From DBFJGL01 sp048394785 (GTDB lineage: Bacteria; Bacillota; Clostridia; Christensenellales; CAG-917): a stretch of 37,968 bases of DNA. Location of the stretch: the NCBI GenBank assembly GCA_048394785.1, contig DBFJGL010000098.1, forward strand, positions 1 to 37,968. The letters are read 5' to 3'. Every line of letters begins with the position of its first letter. Within the stretch, counting starts at the first letter, position 1. The notes beneath the pieces are model-generated. The model saw only the letters and a list, made by a program, of their open reading frames with translations, made no database searches and had not been told where the DNA came from. Shown here in pieces: positions 36,001 to 37,968 of the stretch. The translations under genes and the position numbers were made by a program.

Positions 36001-37761
36001 GGTTTTGATGTCGATGCAGTCGAGAATGGCGTTGATAAGTCCGATTGTGTCGGTGATTGTTTCGCCGCTGCCGTCGGTGCTCGCCACATAGTTTTGCACA
36101 ATCGCGCCGCAAGCCACCGCCTCTTCATAAGACAGCTTTTGTACGGGCTGTTCTTCGCTGCCGCCGCCGAGCGAGGGCAATCTGCCGTCAACGAGAGCGT
36201 CAACCACGTCTTTAATGGCGTCGGTTACCGTTACGAGCAAATTGTCTATTGCATTGCCGAGAATGTCGTTGAGGTTTATGCCGTTTATGCTGATTTTGCC
36301 TCTGTCGCCCAGCATTCCGGACAAATCGACGTAAAGAGCCTCGTCCGCTCCTTTATAAACCACGGTCGCATAAGTTTTGTATGCAGCCTGTCCCGTGCCT
36401 TTCGTTCTGAGTTCGACGACAAGATTGGTGTTGTCCACGTCGCGCATACTCAGCTCGCCCTTCACGGCAATCTGCAAATCGTATGTATTCTTGCCGAGGT
36501 TTACGGTGGTATCCCACAGCTTGCTGTCCGCCGCAATCAAGCCGCCGAGCAAATCTGTCAAAAGAGTTCCGAAGGCGGACGTAAGTCCTTTAATCGTATA
36601 ATCGCCGTTACCGTTTGTGGTAATCTGCGCATTGAGAGTGAGGTCGAATGTGAGGAGAGAATAATTGACAGCCTGCTCGATGTCGACGCCGCGCTTTTCA
36701 AGCTCGGCTTTTACGTCGACCGCAGAGGTGCCGAAGAACGTGTCTTCCGTAATATAAGAGAATCTGATGCCGTATTCGTCGTTGAACGGACCGAATTTGT
36801 CTTCGAGAGAAGTACCGTAGCTGTTGAGGTTGGCGTCAAAGTCCGCGCCGAGACCTTTAAGCTTTCCGTCGGCTATTGTGGCTGTGATGTACAGCGCCAT
36901 ACCTTGCAGCGCACCGAGCTTGGTAAGGTCGATGCCCGCGATGTTGGTTATGATTTGATTGATGTCTTCGGGAATGAGCCCGATGACCGCCGGCAGCACG
37001 CTGACCAGCAAGGATAAATCGCAGGGAATTTCCACCAACGTATCGCCGTTATCCTGCTTTATGGCGCGGCTGACGTTGTTGGAACCTATAATCAGCTTGA
37101 AAAGCAAATCTTCTATGCTGATGTCGGCGTATCCCGCAAGAAAGTCGCCGAGGTTAATGCCGAGAAGCTTGTTTATAAGCTCATAAGGCAGACCGAGTTC
37201 GTCCGAAACATACGCTATGGACTTTGCGACTTCCGTCATATTTATATCGGAAGTTTTCGCCGTATATACGCCGAGACCGAGGCCTGACAAGTCGCCTATC
37301 ATCTGAGCTTCGTAAGAGGTGCGTCCGTCTTTGACGACCTCGTTGAAATCGCCGTCGTAGTACACACCCATCAGGAACTGAGCGTCGCTGTTCCCGTAAT
37401 AGTGCTTGTACAGCTCAATCAGCAACTCCGAATTCTTGTCGTTCAAAGTGTCGATTGAAGCCGCCGCTCGTACGGAATACTCGCTGTTCGCGTCGTTCTT
37501 GTTGAAGCCGAGCTCGAAAACGGTATCGAAGTTTATGTACCTCTTATCGTCCGATACCGCTCCGGCAAGCGCAGCGTCTTTCAGCATCTGCCACGCCGTG
37601 GCAGAGCTGATCAAGTCAGTTTCGATTTCACCTGGACCGTCGGGATTTGTCGGAATTTCGGGGAAAGAACCTCCGCCGAGACCGCTCTCGTTACAAGCCA
37701 CAAGGCCGGCAACGAGGCAAATCACCATGAGAACAAGTAGCGCAAATTTAATTCTCTTCAT
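12076..37761 (-). CDS. Giant modular surface lipoprotein (8,561 aa)
   Basis: One uninterrupted frame of 25,686 bases, roughly 0.9 MDa. Residues 1-23 are a lipoprotein signal peptide ending LVAC with lipidated Cys23. Order: a Gly/Pro/Glu spacer; about 14 divergent modules to about residue 6,020; a transition region to about 6,410; then Ig-like repeats to the end. Tyr-rich inserts interrupt both halves. Only about ten cysteines were noticed, as usual for extracellular proteins of Gram-positive bacteria. No LPxTG, cell-wall-binding repeat, C-terminal membrane segment or catalytic motif is visible. GAGG precedes the ATG by 7 bases, with a TTGACA-17-TAGGAT promoter upstream. It appears monocistronic, possibly leaking into the AEC gene. 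I do not recognise the modules by name. The likely place is the outer face of the membrane, extending through the wall; adhesion, envelope scaffolding or lipid/hydrophobic ligand handling are all possible and none is proven. Confidence 0.93.
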   Translation of the reverse strand: MKRIKFALLVLMVICLVAGLVACNESGLGGGSFPEIPTNPDGPGEIETDLISSATAWQMLKDAALAGAVSDDKRYINFDTVFELGFNKNDANSEYSVRAAASIDTLNDKNSELLIELYKHYYGNSDAQFLMGVYYDGDFNEVVKDGRTSYEAQMIGDLSGLGLGVYTAKTSDINMTEVAKSIAYVSDELGLPYELINKLLGINLGDFLAGYADISIEDLLFKLIIGSNNVSRAIKQDNGDTLVEIPCDLSLLVSVLPAVIGLIPEDINQIITNIAGIDLTKLGALQGMALYITATIADGKLKGLGADFDANLNSYGTSLEDKFGPFNDEYGIRFSYITEDTFFGTSAVDVKAELEKRGVDIEQAVNYSLLTFDLTLNAQITTNGNGDYTIKGLTSAFGTLLTDLLGGLIAADSKLWDTTVNLGKNTYDLQIAVKGELSMRDVDNTNLVVELRTKGTGQAAYKTYATVVYKGADEALYVDLSGMLGDRGKISINGINLNDILGNAIDNLLVTVTDAIKDVVDALVDGRLPSLGGGSEEQPVQKLSYEEAVACGAIVQNYVASTDGSGETITDTIGLINAILDCIDIKTGDSKLDIDKLSIDITQNILDYIFKLIWPEGDKTIPLTSAGLTFTNEGFGKEKELSINATLGTAENVNVVGIGLGITAQLGSFIGDADKTAFKDLLDSFRAQDFVSVNPNGEIDLSTVRIGLTTAISLNVESLGNQDFANVTADLGDIALKLLVALGQFDINLEAVIQANLDISGGFNLDMLMNSQFFIGIREAIGTDKPADEGDYKLRLWLNGGVLYIDTELLGIGQMKLNIGQLIANTASEPEEASAMTAAGEGNSAILDVIVAMLGGIQLNHNGLDIYLASNFIAQILEMLDLGNITVEIPADNVTGGINISLNDGLNLGELGLTVSMGMGGLDASISVGGINAGFGGEDIAPENPSEFYDLLDNPNIYLGISGGLKLEANGGEIKLTDDKSVSIETPLNFNYEVDLFASLDLKPLTDWLLGSKDINTAGNGTQLMLEIRGSKFGSATEALAGIYYTGGRLYLNLEKFGIEKTSLKIDVMEFLLGLLVKDYDVNINSGGAMTAADEPTVNAVKTALEIAISLSSAELRVEIVKGLKELLNNLIGIDIAELDVWLEVAFENLDLANGNAGEGNIFEVGVEVKDATGSKAGGGLIYLDQLQLALTRKNIIVGDKPLSEYIEAGGYYEADIITEDGDLSLDQIYLELQGSIGLSADNGETTWKVGEWLAALLKDVDGITPDVQNFLKQLLITYDVPSSISQDLGFRIAALARFNPDDVINVSDNSKLYPLAEDELLNIVKDANGAVTSISLAYAGVLYKKDGMSYTALTEDEIAAYLEDKLALLKDANAVLPEGTLARGTLYKKVFSEQGNKMSVLTAEELETHVGDVFVKSNAEGGGYEVLRAGVEIPADTALYKVNSDIDLAYVLTHSDLAIEFYNGKITAEDKTLLLAVRLVYEGERAGRPVSTLYVDVNYDSDGTGENEGKVLKLAVQGLNLSSLFGSLLTTDGGAQVANNGEGEAEQPGESPDVLGSILAMIQSITMNTNGVKINLAESLIKDILGLAGIAAPDDFIKINSDKTWLMLDWQEYAFAINVGIDPLAFGLELSELKVGFSDNSSVLPQGFDANAYMSAENLGTISFNLALALDLKVNNTNSLDKGELPINDILSAFVADLALNFGIKIEDDILVGLQLTLAGNLDLQESTGTELVIELFNPRADETLLAAYIAGGKLYVDMGIFSDHNFTADGEGLVNMLIELIKGLITGIETNSDSSAMVAAEEGGVQASDNLFEVLVGLKNKEISLVIAENLLIAVIAMVAGNNDIGAIIEKLPELGLEVDVNLDFSTPSLSLDVISNFITLGVSIDKPSIATVKDDYVSDIIANELKFMLYSEFQTGDSGVKDEHLEKADGVIVRYSYNADDRTFTEAVDGLYVKILDDAKDESGNDITRFSRGDISNVVTFELSLDLSLGVTATYVLVNSEEIKNYKASERYTKRASDGKFVQDDNGMYVRQPINLDDVLTMLFNIDSVKNALEGIAVTEGVTLFDMLQRLSLEAAIDNAVNANIALHVFGRLDLDVLGIGGLLDGEFVLTDFNFETATLLQALEAGVKLIFGTGDEAVTIGVYLIDGELYVDLGKFAENVKLKVDFMEALTAFGVTGSDDALVAAGEDEAVNTDAIIGALNAIVKAIVFKAAPLPSNPDFDSFNELNIYFNSTLLANLLKLFGLGDYAWDDLIFDEERTGIFFKLRDEERDDKPSIVARLATIKGVDFELALSAGLDLRFVAADDGHLMNEEYKSKFVNLMSYVDLLGDLMLGYVGERYAYQPSTAVMYQFTEVTDTTRYGLYVFDDDEGSYRLSSIFDATDGKTYDRTIVYYIDGKYVTPEFAEDNVNGKYIVDVNEGGYRLIAEGEKLEAGVKKYSLTGKYLDIVADDGAIAKLSTSSVLISGKKYAPMSEAERNAYIDTYENKGGSPILYHAFQEAGKDGKYIYHNVLDTYRRINTDEAVAADDKTYNKVYVVKKNGTNYVVGFEAKEDGEYVYLANRDCYVLADSLEEIDENNTARYSIKMAEETLPFGSRLYALRDTAEYEDNQFVTVSASGLIYLNSLDDESYDLGGILGNLLGDMIIQLQTNSVFSDAIGFRLSANADLSALNFAALIDKSGASGSFADSDFSKLELALEMLEVDSNGNIISGRPALAGIYLSEGTLYLDGTGIWNVSNQYSYVPDFINLIKEILGQPTASALVAANDGDAVARDALIQLIVSDEGFKIALTKSFIATLLAMLVPEVGGIEEVFDILEVSVGVDTGRYEYLDINEDNIVKLAGGRDKLYKAESVAENAEGDYIERAVPGTQTGEVYYVYSPLQKGDDAAVIEGERRVDVTFTAYADGGFTAEYEYVKIGTDDSAYYQLVIPYEERYINYGDKGKYVPSENGTYAHVENAEGEELHYDIEAGSVYSLYYKDGDNFVLYGEDDKFENHTDNTYVMVDSEYLQVKSLCEHKTGLHKEETGTLYREFTAYNALKDYYLGIGAQLGAIQLGLKLGGIGLGIGKAETFVPDYILNEKDKYDESKTVERVSYDDAVITVGGSIELDLGITEGVIDAGSILSDLVGAIDGVILDTPNTAKGYSSAHFKVTFGLQLNMNDLAKSQLKLELFNIAETGIEVLWFGVYYMEDVIYLNGDFLNLPKISITTLDSNFVIESIVNLVAGDQAESVLEVINRLLNIFGGSNEGAMVAADASADDKFAASLLLDRRKLAVQIGDVLIQYLLNSIEISGMKLADFIHEDLTAGVDIELSFVNSIDLDVDVELQMDGERYVKVDDIGTGATGNYYYIFDKDVNGSYYSADNGGTYQVISPSDNVADGSKFSHTLVLKAQDGQYHTVTFKSFAKDIEEYKANNPDADIDQYINASLTDSDGFGGKKWGYGYDAANDQYIQHTDAQFNTIVANKEWDKLYMFVQGEEAIVDRAIYQYFPGKEASFNRYDTVLNLALGIHDVDAEFTSDMSGILDKDEMMEYVSLETTENITLSERIDITTSFKKDKDIDLKQIFTTLFPDVDEKLLDVFVKAESDSGGDVNRVIMLDVKLEVKLAALISYIRVAFGAEAADPLAGEFDIVDFIQIIMGIVNGGADGASFEIADILQYINASIELKTSSNAADENVAKEHLMFGLYLVGDTYTIGGDGGYSHYFEHKNGSYVYVDGAYQAYDSDNAQHQGKTRYSYDENWYHENANGKLTREEGGLYIDLSYFNLPGLTVPRSSLMTALGGILGSLTGGDEALVADETANADGEAQPEADGGLSLPLLDDTIAGYLNMFLYGFKMTSTYIQLVLQADFINQIIALIGGDDAFQFDMDFANRPFLQINTDRSTYAFVKEADTESFDESWERFRIDEYAIDDKDGRGNYYLSDKENNVYSLRTDMLPSEKAAYEANPDNKYYDISRLDTYVYVGEDQNELDGYYVLFRDAKKGERLNARKAEYHGKNVYDFRLLTSDDSGMFYMLNDGTLKKFATEADKDAYELENPGAQYYSFRGLEDNETYCAVRLDAQKPILSMQIYLWDYEISLNLGFPEFGSNAFDFISVDEYNAQYGDETLPEQHRYNGEIEYDYREFGDRQTEFSADKFDSAWALAYYTEAGVFDTAKYEANKAYFYVNHKHIVLDETTLYKDVDGVWKKVDAIEDIFAKNADGAYANRYAVLDAAAFEEITSDKVRYKNTEYNGKNYYNYVLSEDGGFVRNPMTTTSIAYEPKHENGEDKVFVSTDDIFFLSLTIRGSIKLQSGEIYWTYEAYEQYYNAMAELGAADGLEAPSAKQRYALSQGKYVKSDVGAYILFSKGSDESIGDILGGLLGDMTGKFETPENMNGEVLFEIKLNLAFEINFDPINIHIRDLDVAIDAWHRHAPERTADGAVVTEGELTHLIGLYYNRDIDTGIAGLYVDLEWLLGEGGKVFVDLSASSVEDVLGNMLSGLIGGNTTDKSSGGAMVAAGEDGEESTQPLAETPPLQVVSNPDIISAMVGIYTNALGVKLSLGFIELVIDALMQDTTTDVSQIFGMLPNLQLYVNVALNPYSLSLGAIIYNETGDTAVLDASLNLEGFNGETGVSSVIAFGSEEDFDERNAELIATNSPDYIFYYANFTQVNANLEEGEEREEGGWYKDGSNKNFTQDTTGIDTSTAVEYRKDAAHYELLIKDRAMPWTGAVYTKGATVGEYRLLTENFATIGADDTWEYASEVTELGEALYTFDETSRVYTLVTVSILKGFQGAQYKAVKDADGNVTGYTRLTTDAEEKAAIEGGEATYKEVSDFGGYEKIAALNLGDLINGAALDVTSIIAPLETAEIGASISIDAKLQDVINWTYQVSKLVSSNGVTRQLYFLLAALDAANGSDSQEMQIGVDLKAYVNIKNLLAGIANGGSDIVSMLTGTQVQLDVSLTSRFFGENEEYSTSNIVINLAFAENGELEIYVDMAELATNLGLDKFFDRLWLNIDLNKMLTTTTVADASAAVAEDDASTGVLPKNVWDILELIIGRLYITEDIISLALREHLIGTLVGMLVESENEETIDQDFLNDLLLLLPGLNVTDGSDTSGLVINLQGERPEINLNLGLKAGYTHYAAVGDYVNVAGIGNYAWFDENGEYVAETGESGSITKYGTHVMVSSDEYALVAYAYPEWTGETYNISWNETAKEAEFVSAGSDGLYLKLGDVSLSVTAGGLYAQFNKEFSAPKPDVTQTDEDGKLLWTQISDAKLNLGLTMDISLYGAAPEGGEQNTIVLNELLTLILGLLNLDMPITDADFVINIADLVGNKDYPYLNVALNVYVDLNDFANTKLQLIVKKYAADGTLATNALIAVYYDKDSIYIDVSGLLGAGAKLKIANLGLVAILEDTFKDLLDRESGDNTGASVSAVGDHINKPYDDADDWGGYLTIITRPHEFALQIGMELINTVYNRIQDARSDGTEEYGAKLPDLGDIRVYFKPNANDDEYKFGLNAKITDGFYMGLDVKSIDFGNKPLEFNENFGEYALAFDAATGEIGLEAIGLELAVDVILNAPNQGDGSFTNWIVTLLKNALGGLAGGEGSMFDQNFGISLALGKQISLRLEVSANLNLAAFVKFGIGGILYSDLKVAVTSQTLDNNNASIAEIYYLGSEKLAQAGNIWELGADGTVFSDAIYLNLEGLGLGKIKFQGLAGLLGATQTTVTENGAQTAADGASAKVAADTTGSAADSGAAAGGIGLTLNIANGSLSASIDQNFIKVIFGMLSGALSGLPEWFTLPDIQQIDVKASFGDGKIGGIELGVALDSVETKLDLAIGGKVQNEGIKIDFSNPALDSENLREQLKQGYGGVTFSKTSGALSLVQGLLDSIELGISITIEKKTWSTTTGQNGTHGVYTGSSAESDDAATIIQIVGRRQEYTVNNTDGDWTLGAIEGPKPANRLVLNIQAFHPRHKDDGGSWGTPFRATAAIGGNSIYVTGLNVWEGSDLKPVLNMVDALKVVAIEGALDGIMAGGAADGDNDTWARPSSDAQTSAEGEDVTGKVTGNRTEGFAYNPDLSGLIKNVDVKLFTADGYLPYYRGINSLASGAAQHISLKVTLGKDAFNEMMLMLNVLLINMFRTTLTEGATSLDSNTKWWYFMDSVQTYNRGNSTFDYDGSSYYQGNTYQGGWRVSNSNDQVGVKFPKYDANGNEIGKLELRETTSGKGSLILEELQRLSNLSFESRTKKVQVMAKFMEPFARSLPMMLEKTVLFDLANMGGVYGLLYPLGGTILTNLSKLVATVLPIPFATYGTTDIDPSLNIYLDLNPSEAYYGVSSKQMHPGIQAIELLVNGEKRDGQYGSQMTYNAVPSGAYNTYGSQVSNTTTRITDAWDFFMLRINPTSGLDSWYNGTAITDTQSIISFAEAESAEITSGVAAPTEIVINDPARRMGTASGGGAGTFDITLVDATFADATKFPQYANVKYANPSYVTDSQGTPGGMYSDTRGTFITWDAASLDLTPPEAGQTTENCGVKAGAVGYIDGNGRRLAGYVYGYAMNVVVAAIPVWVSTSYQTTAVKGFVNEGSGYVAKTLSIDILSEKNGTANAKLNYKLPDLVRITFLDGGTWTFGTVLKDEQGNELQAYKGDTDELVPAYLVGLKTNTGGTYVMRAATDGTDTQHYVLDLDKLPSGRQFPAGTFSWDESAFAYGWSATTLNVGYTYKWGLAPAVDGTVEIPVKGYQIDGIRQFSDTESGIIAKTFEELEAFTTAKDIAAYIESFDTVNVHTESGNVNGLRVRWDLSALKAVTDNPEFQNYKGLDVTVTAYIGGDVFKVETYVNEKGEVVVKDFNGNGSTNSAYAEEDCVAQAYPVRIYMPSREFDSVEGGSLVFDAYSAATITGEALGSSFKVYFKGSDKVATLTTGEGGAVSVDAPYVIRDKNYEFITVNASELNYNGYSGTETLYAKLEIGNENSGMQTVYVPVTVPAITAVNTNVTVTDAFNPQWYEADEYKTLNVSFAQSGVSAKDMTPEWSQIKYYSDAAYSKQVGADALFKGGTFYAEVPVFRYDENGNIIGAPLSGKADAATDKEMYVPQVVRLRLTVQAPEIKDVKFFYDESLGDVYGSGKAYSEDFVRELLNVDKYTADSYAVYYKNGDVEYNYDRTLPYVDGNYFRQLANEDGTYNMWGALGTADDIGKDAVEAFANGTSVLVTDTDGNSSIMMVERFEFETYVGTDGKEHSSLAAVVIGGRSISVAANDSAAAYKFSEVTFDGGVLDGTFEVVDNVIEFKYYTAGHDWSLANTVTATEANGRVFTANVEWNKTYAPSVIGGDVIEDESGVYVERVFTVNAGMQAEQVITAKIYVEGMVGGFSSFKFNGLDTTFNEEEQLLEATYHVLNQLTYPTTASLTVTGDGDEAAEYANAPVIWDFSVLPETPTATEFEQGWFVRTAYVLGTQPVAVRFAISENLTDIRGWNNINGVWTFTLHSSDFFNGLPDKVMVSFDDGTAQVADVAWKEGIYGAAGFDGTTEITLTIGEYSLDVQVGLQVEGIELTADMLPNDAYVLDVFATDANNLFANGAKFSYDAASGKLVADENGTITATYAYPDGFFENPSLYYNKSVDIALTFTYPADGADGTQTVMLNGVNVIDRQPVRSDSPEFWSLAVDPFLNPTFAYLPETIAVSTADGTFDMFVIKPDDKLISANKQGYSDPDFKLGVKFVRADGVEVVQYLPAPLEILSREIENSTLVFAENSGYKLASVVARGRKTIHTYINEATGSYIEVYFTASGMPERIVTANPFSHDDTSRPRYIQFEFSSGEVRKYSVQFELIREENAKPETYYITADQTHRFDFKLNVYNTTDELGAISGDAAADGYQKIHELDVEWTFKRVVLSDKNSDVYNTVLAADENGNSGYSFNPYGKDILNAASYNQTARLFVDGKFVSIMEFESSYNGLFYAEDGTTKLWKRLGAEDGGNAYTYVYNNETGKYERSAAEGEVDYDNTFYYIYTTVQTLDVKWSFTEMSYKFSGGTAYALATVYNSGAPVFNVSELTARVPVTVTDGGVQSVSFEGITDDGWNKAYYIGGASFGVNPFDNRDMSALRKDEAGTETDDYLYFPTSAKVTMKDQSTSTMKVKWDLSNVSLAYKGGVMYAQMIIAGNDKINEQRFNIPVNVDNESVASFTSATETQLQNLLGYANKAGNDYINPYAYTVPTMPTSVTVFTESEYEYKAVAGTPSFVENKYYVVRDVYMLVASEEAFNGATELFTKDENGAYQPYTKDENSEFEKDKFYVKNGTYFKLAQTAGEIKEGETVYVYEASKERTFTVGATDGYSLTWNYSEFRPSYQGGVAYVIAELTSPDNGKQQVKVPFLVNRVLARTLAYSGGNFGGIDDNGKSTSKFTIDPFNVSTHNLPTAYTVSYDVYNPTWDGANATIDGTKDDDYSKSYSYIKAQMPSAYLLTVKDGIVQSTLTNNTGTATLTLGTQQKIYVDFNVTTHSASEVSGINVSAAQTLTTKSGNVPIVWVGSVTVYAKDGTTVKSTYDVVFTSIEATYTIKSLGRKAVYTLTPYIGAVVDSTGNIMVYNGDVPAALKVGGATSVTVN
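12079..18540 (-). repeat. Ig-like (Big_4-like) repeat region of the giant lipoprotein
   Basis: Residues about 6,410-8,561, around ten divergent beta-sandwich units. Recurrent elements are a V/I-N/D-P-F/Y start (VNPF, INPY, VDPFLNP, IDPFN), a strand with LP/FP before a valine-rich strand and a DG turn (LPDKVMVSFDDGTAQVADV, FPTSAKVTMKDQSTS), a V-x-W-D-L/F-S tryptophan strand (VKWDLSNV, VRWDLSALKA, VIWDFSVLP), and a closing V-P-V-x-V strand. This resembles bacterial Ig-like group 4 domains, common in surface proteins of Clostridia. Copies are too diverged for DNA-level repeats to be obvious. The protein ends in such a unit without an anchor. Confidence 0.75.
18540..19700 (-). other. Transition/cap region of the giant lipoprotein
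   Basis: Residues about 6,020-6,410. This part differs from both neighbours. It contains hydrophobic helices (NEMMLMLNVLLINMF), a Tyr/Gly/Asn-rich stretch (SSYYQGNTYQGGW), a basic helical piece with a proline-rich hydrophobic run (GGTILTNLSKLVATVLPIPF), and a DPSLNIYLDLNP strand pair. Further on, TAWDFFMLRINP-like text and Ser/Thr/Asn-rich loops lead to the first Ig-like unit. It could cap the module array or act as a hinge. Boundaries are approximate. Confidence 0.5.
19700..37690 (-). repeat. Array of about 14 divergent amphipathic beta modules
   Basis: Residues about 25-6,020. Each module has long alternating hydrophobic/polar strands (LNLGLTMDISL, LDASLNLEGF), a GIYYxxGxLYxDL strand pair, a K-L-K-I strand, an amphipathic helix (xxLLxxLLG), an Ala-rich acidic linker, a second helix (FIAxILxML) and a V-x-V-x-L strand. 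The LYxDL marker recurs near 36330, 35350, 34605, 33280, 32490, 31300, 29575, 28175, 26485, 24425, 22855, 21680, 20750 and 19865. Spacing ranges from about 250 to about 690 residues because some modules carry inserts. Markers 1, 4, 11 and 14 are degenerate. Alternation over long strands suggests a sheet with one greasy face. Confidence 0.7.
23330..33720 (-). repeat. Tyr-rich helix-strand inserts within the modules
   Basis: Insert segments rich in Tyr, Asp, Gly and Lys break modules 4 to 12. They are made of short units: a helix of the form S/T-x-A/E-E-K/R-x-A-Y followed by N-P and a Y-Y strand, then G-x-Y-V and G-x-Y-x-L strands. Examples are LPSEKAAYEANPDNKYY (about 25,910-25,970), TEADKDAYELENPGAQYY (about 25,640-25,710), MSEAERNAYIDTYENKG (about 30,280-30,345), KDIEEYKANNPDADIDQY (about 27,490-27,550) and LTEDEIAAYLEDK (about 33,670-33,710). 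A related insert occurs in the Ig-like half at about 12,925-13,205. No family is recognised. Confidence 0.6.
37693..37761 (-). other. Lipoprotein signal peptide of the giant protein
   Basis: Residues 1-23: basic start MKRIK, a hydrophobic core (FALLVLMVICLVAG) and lipobox L20-V21-A22-C23. Diacylglyceryl transfer to Cys23 and signal peptidase II cleavage before it are expected. Asn24 follows, then Gly/Pro/Glu-rich spacer residues. In a monoderm this means retention on the outer face of the cytoplasmic membrane. Confidence 0.93.
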
Positions 37762-37779
37762 AATTTCCTCACTGTCTTC

Positions 37780-37795
37780 ACACGCGAGCGCGTGT
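37780..37795. repeat. Small GC-rich hairpin in the giant gene's leader
   Basis: ACACGCG AG CGCGTGT, a near-palindrome with 7-bp arms located about 8 bases before the GAGG ribosome binding site. In the RNA it would form a short stable stem next to the translation start and could protect the 5' end or modulate initiation. Confidence 0.5.
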
Positions 37796-37817
37796 ATGCA
37801 GACTTATATACGATATT

Positions 37818-37846
37818 ATCCTACCCGAAAATGATATGCTTGTCAA
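37818..37846 (-). promoter_or_regulatory. Promoter of the giant lipoprotein gene
   Basis: Minus strand: perfect TTGACA (37846-37841), 17-bp spacer, TAGGAT (37823-37818). GATAAT overlaps the -10 with a longer, less ideal spacer. The leader would be about 50 bases. Confidence 0.8.
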
Positions 37847-37895
37847 TAGCAATATTTTCCTTTCGAGAAGTATTAAAAAAGCTAAATTATCAAAA

Positions 37896-37931
37896 CTAAA
37901 ATACGATATATATTTATATATCGTATTTTAG
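37896..37931. promoter_or_regulatory. Perfect 36-bp AT-rich palindrome upstream of the giant gene
   Basis: CTAAAATACGATATATA, two bases TT, then the exact reverse complement: 17-bp arms with no mismatch. It lies 50 bp upstream of the -35 box. The core ATACGATAT recurs at 37808-37816, just downstream of the -10 box. It could be an operator for a dimeric regulator. It could instead be the terminator of a gene outside the window, but the low GC content and lack of a T run argue against that. Confidence 0.6.
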
Positions 37932-37968
37932 CATTTTATGTCTTAAAAACCCGAAATGTGTGCGTTTT

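Noticed and set aside
12352..37017. Long open frames on the plus strand opposite the giant gene (up to 799 codons, for example 12352-14460, 15412-17811, 17818-19830, 20515-22533, 24481-26517, 26536-28527, 29923-31902, 35179-37017)
   Set aside because: All lie antisense to the giant gene. Their translations are rich in Arg, Val, His and Cys without domain motifs, signal peptides or good ribosome binding sites. They are the expected shadow of biased codon use in a long gene.
19700..37690. CRISPR array or DNA-level tandem repeat suggested by periodic motifs in the giant gene
   Set aside because: The periodicity is at protein level with irregular spacing of hundreds of bases. There are no short identical direct repeats with regular spacers.

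Overview
The window looks like a chromosomal segment of an anaerobic, spore-forming or spore-lineage member of the Bacillota, class Clostridia. The evidence is the adjacent spmA-spmB pair, the metG-tatD-rsmA gene order, AGGAGG-type ribosome binding sites, TTGACA/TATAAT-type promoters and a lipoprotein with a Gram-positive-style lipobox. GC content is moderate. A Christensenellales-type gut lineage would fit the giant repeat-rich lipoprotein, but that is inference and no rRNA is present to test it.

Positions 1-6000, minus strand: metG, tatD, a TatD-associated radical SAM gene and rsmA (tRNA charging, nuclease/quality control, an unknown radical SAM reaction and 16S rRNA methylation). A terminator hairpin closes the run, followed by an orphan 423-aa two-domain protein with its own terminator at the window edge. 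A good sigma-A promoter precedes metG. Positions 6145-7406, plus strand: spmA and spmB, overlapping by 4 bases. Positions 7407-7741 hold no clear protein gene, but the minus strand carries the hallmarks of a roughly 200-nt structured RNA (perfect TATAAT box, nested helices, strong terminator). Positions 7742-8495, minus: a DUF1858 CxxC protein overlapping an XRE-cupin regulator. Positions 8616-10830, minus: an SPFH/zinc-ribbon protein and a membrane-anchored zinc-ribbon protein, resembling the YdjI/YdjG membrane-stress partners. Positions 10934-11977, minus: an AEC-family carrier.

Two thirds of the window (12076-37761, minus) is one uninterrupted gene for an 8,561-residue lipoprotein. After a lipobox (Cys23) come about 6,000 residues built from some 14 divergent modules. 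Each has a long run of amphipathic beta strands, a strand motif of the type LYxDL, an amphipathic helix, and an Ala-rich linker often reading A-M/L-V-A-A. A transition region of about 400 residues follows, then about 2,150 residues of Ig-like (Big_4-like) repeats. Tyr-rich helix-strand inserts interrupt both halves. No sortase motif or C-terminal membrane segment is visible, so the protein should be tethered only by its N-terminal lipid and reach outward. Its promoter (TTGACA, 17 bp, TAGGAT) lies 50 bp downstream of a perfect 17-bp-arm palindrome whose core 9-mer recurs at the transcription start region, which suggests dedicated regulation.

The giant lipoprotein, its possible operator and the candidate RNA are the parts of the window most likely to be undescribed. 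The other genes are housekeeping or small accessory functions.
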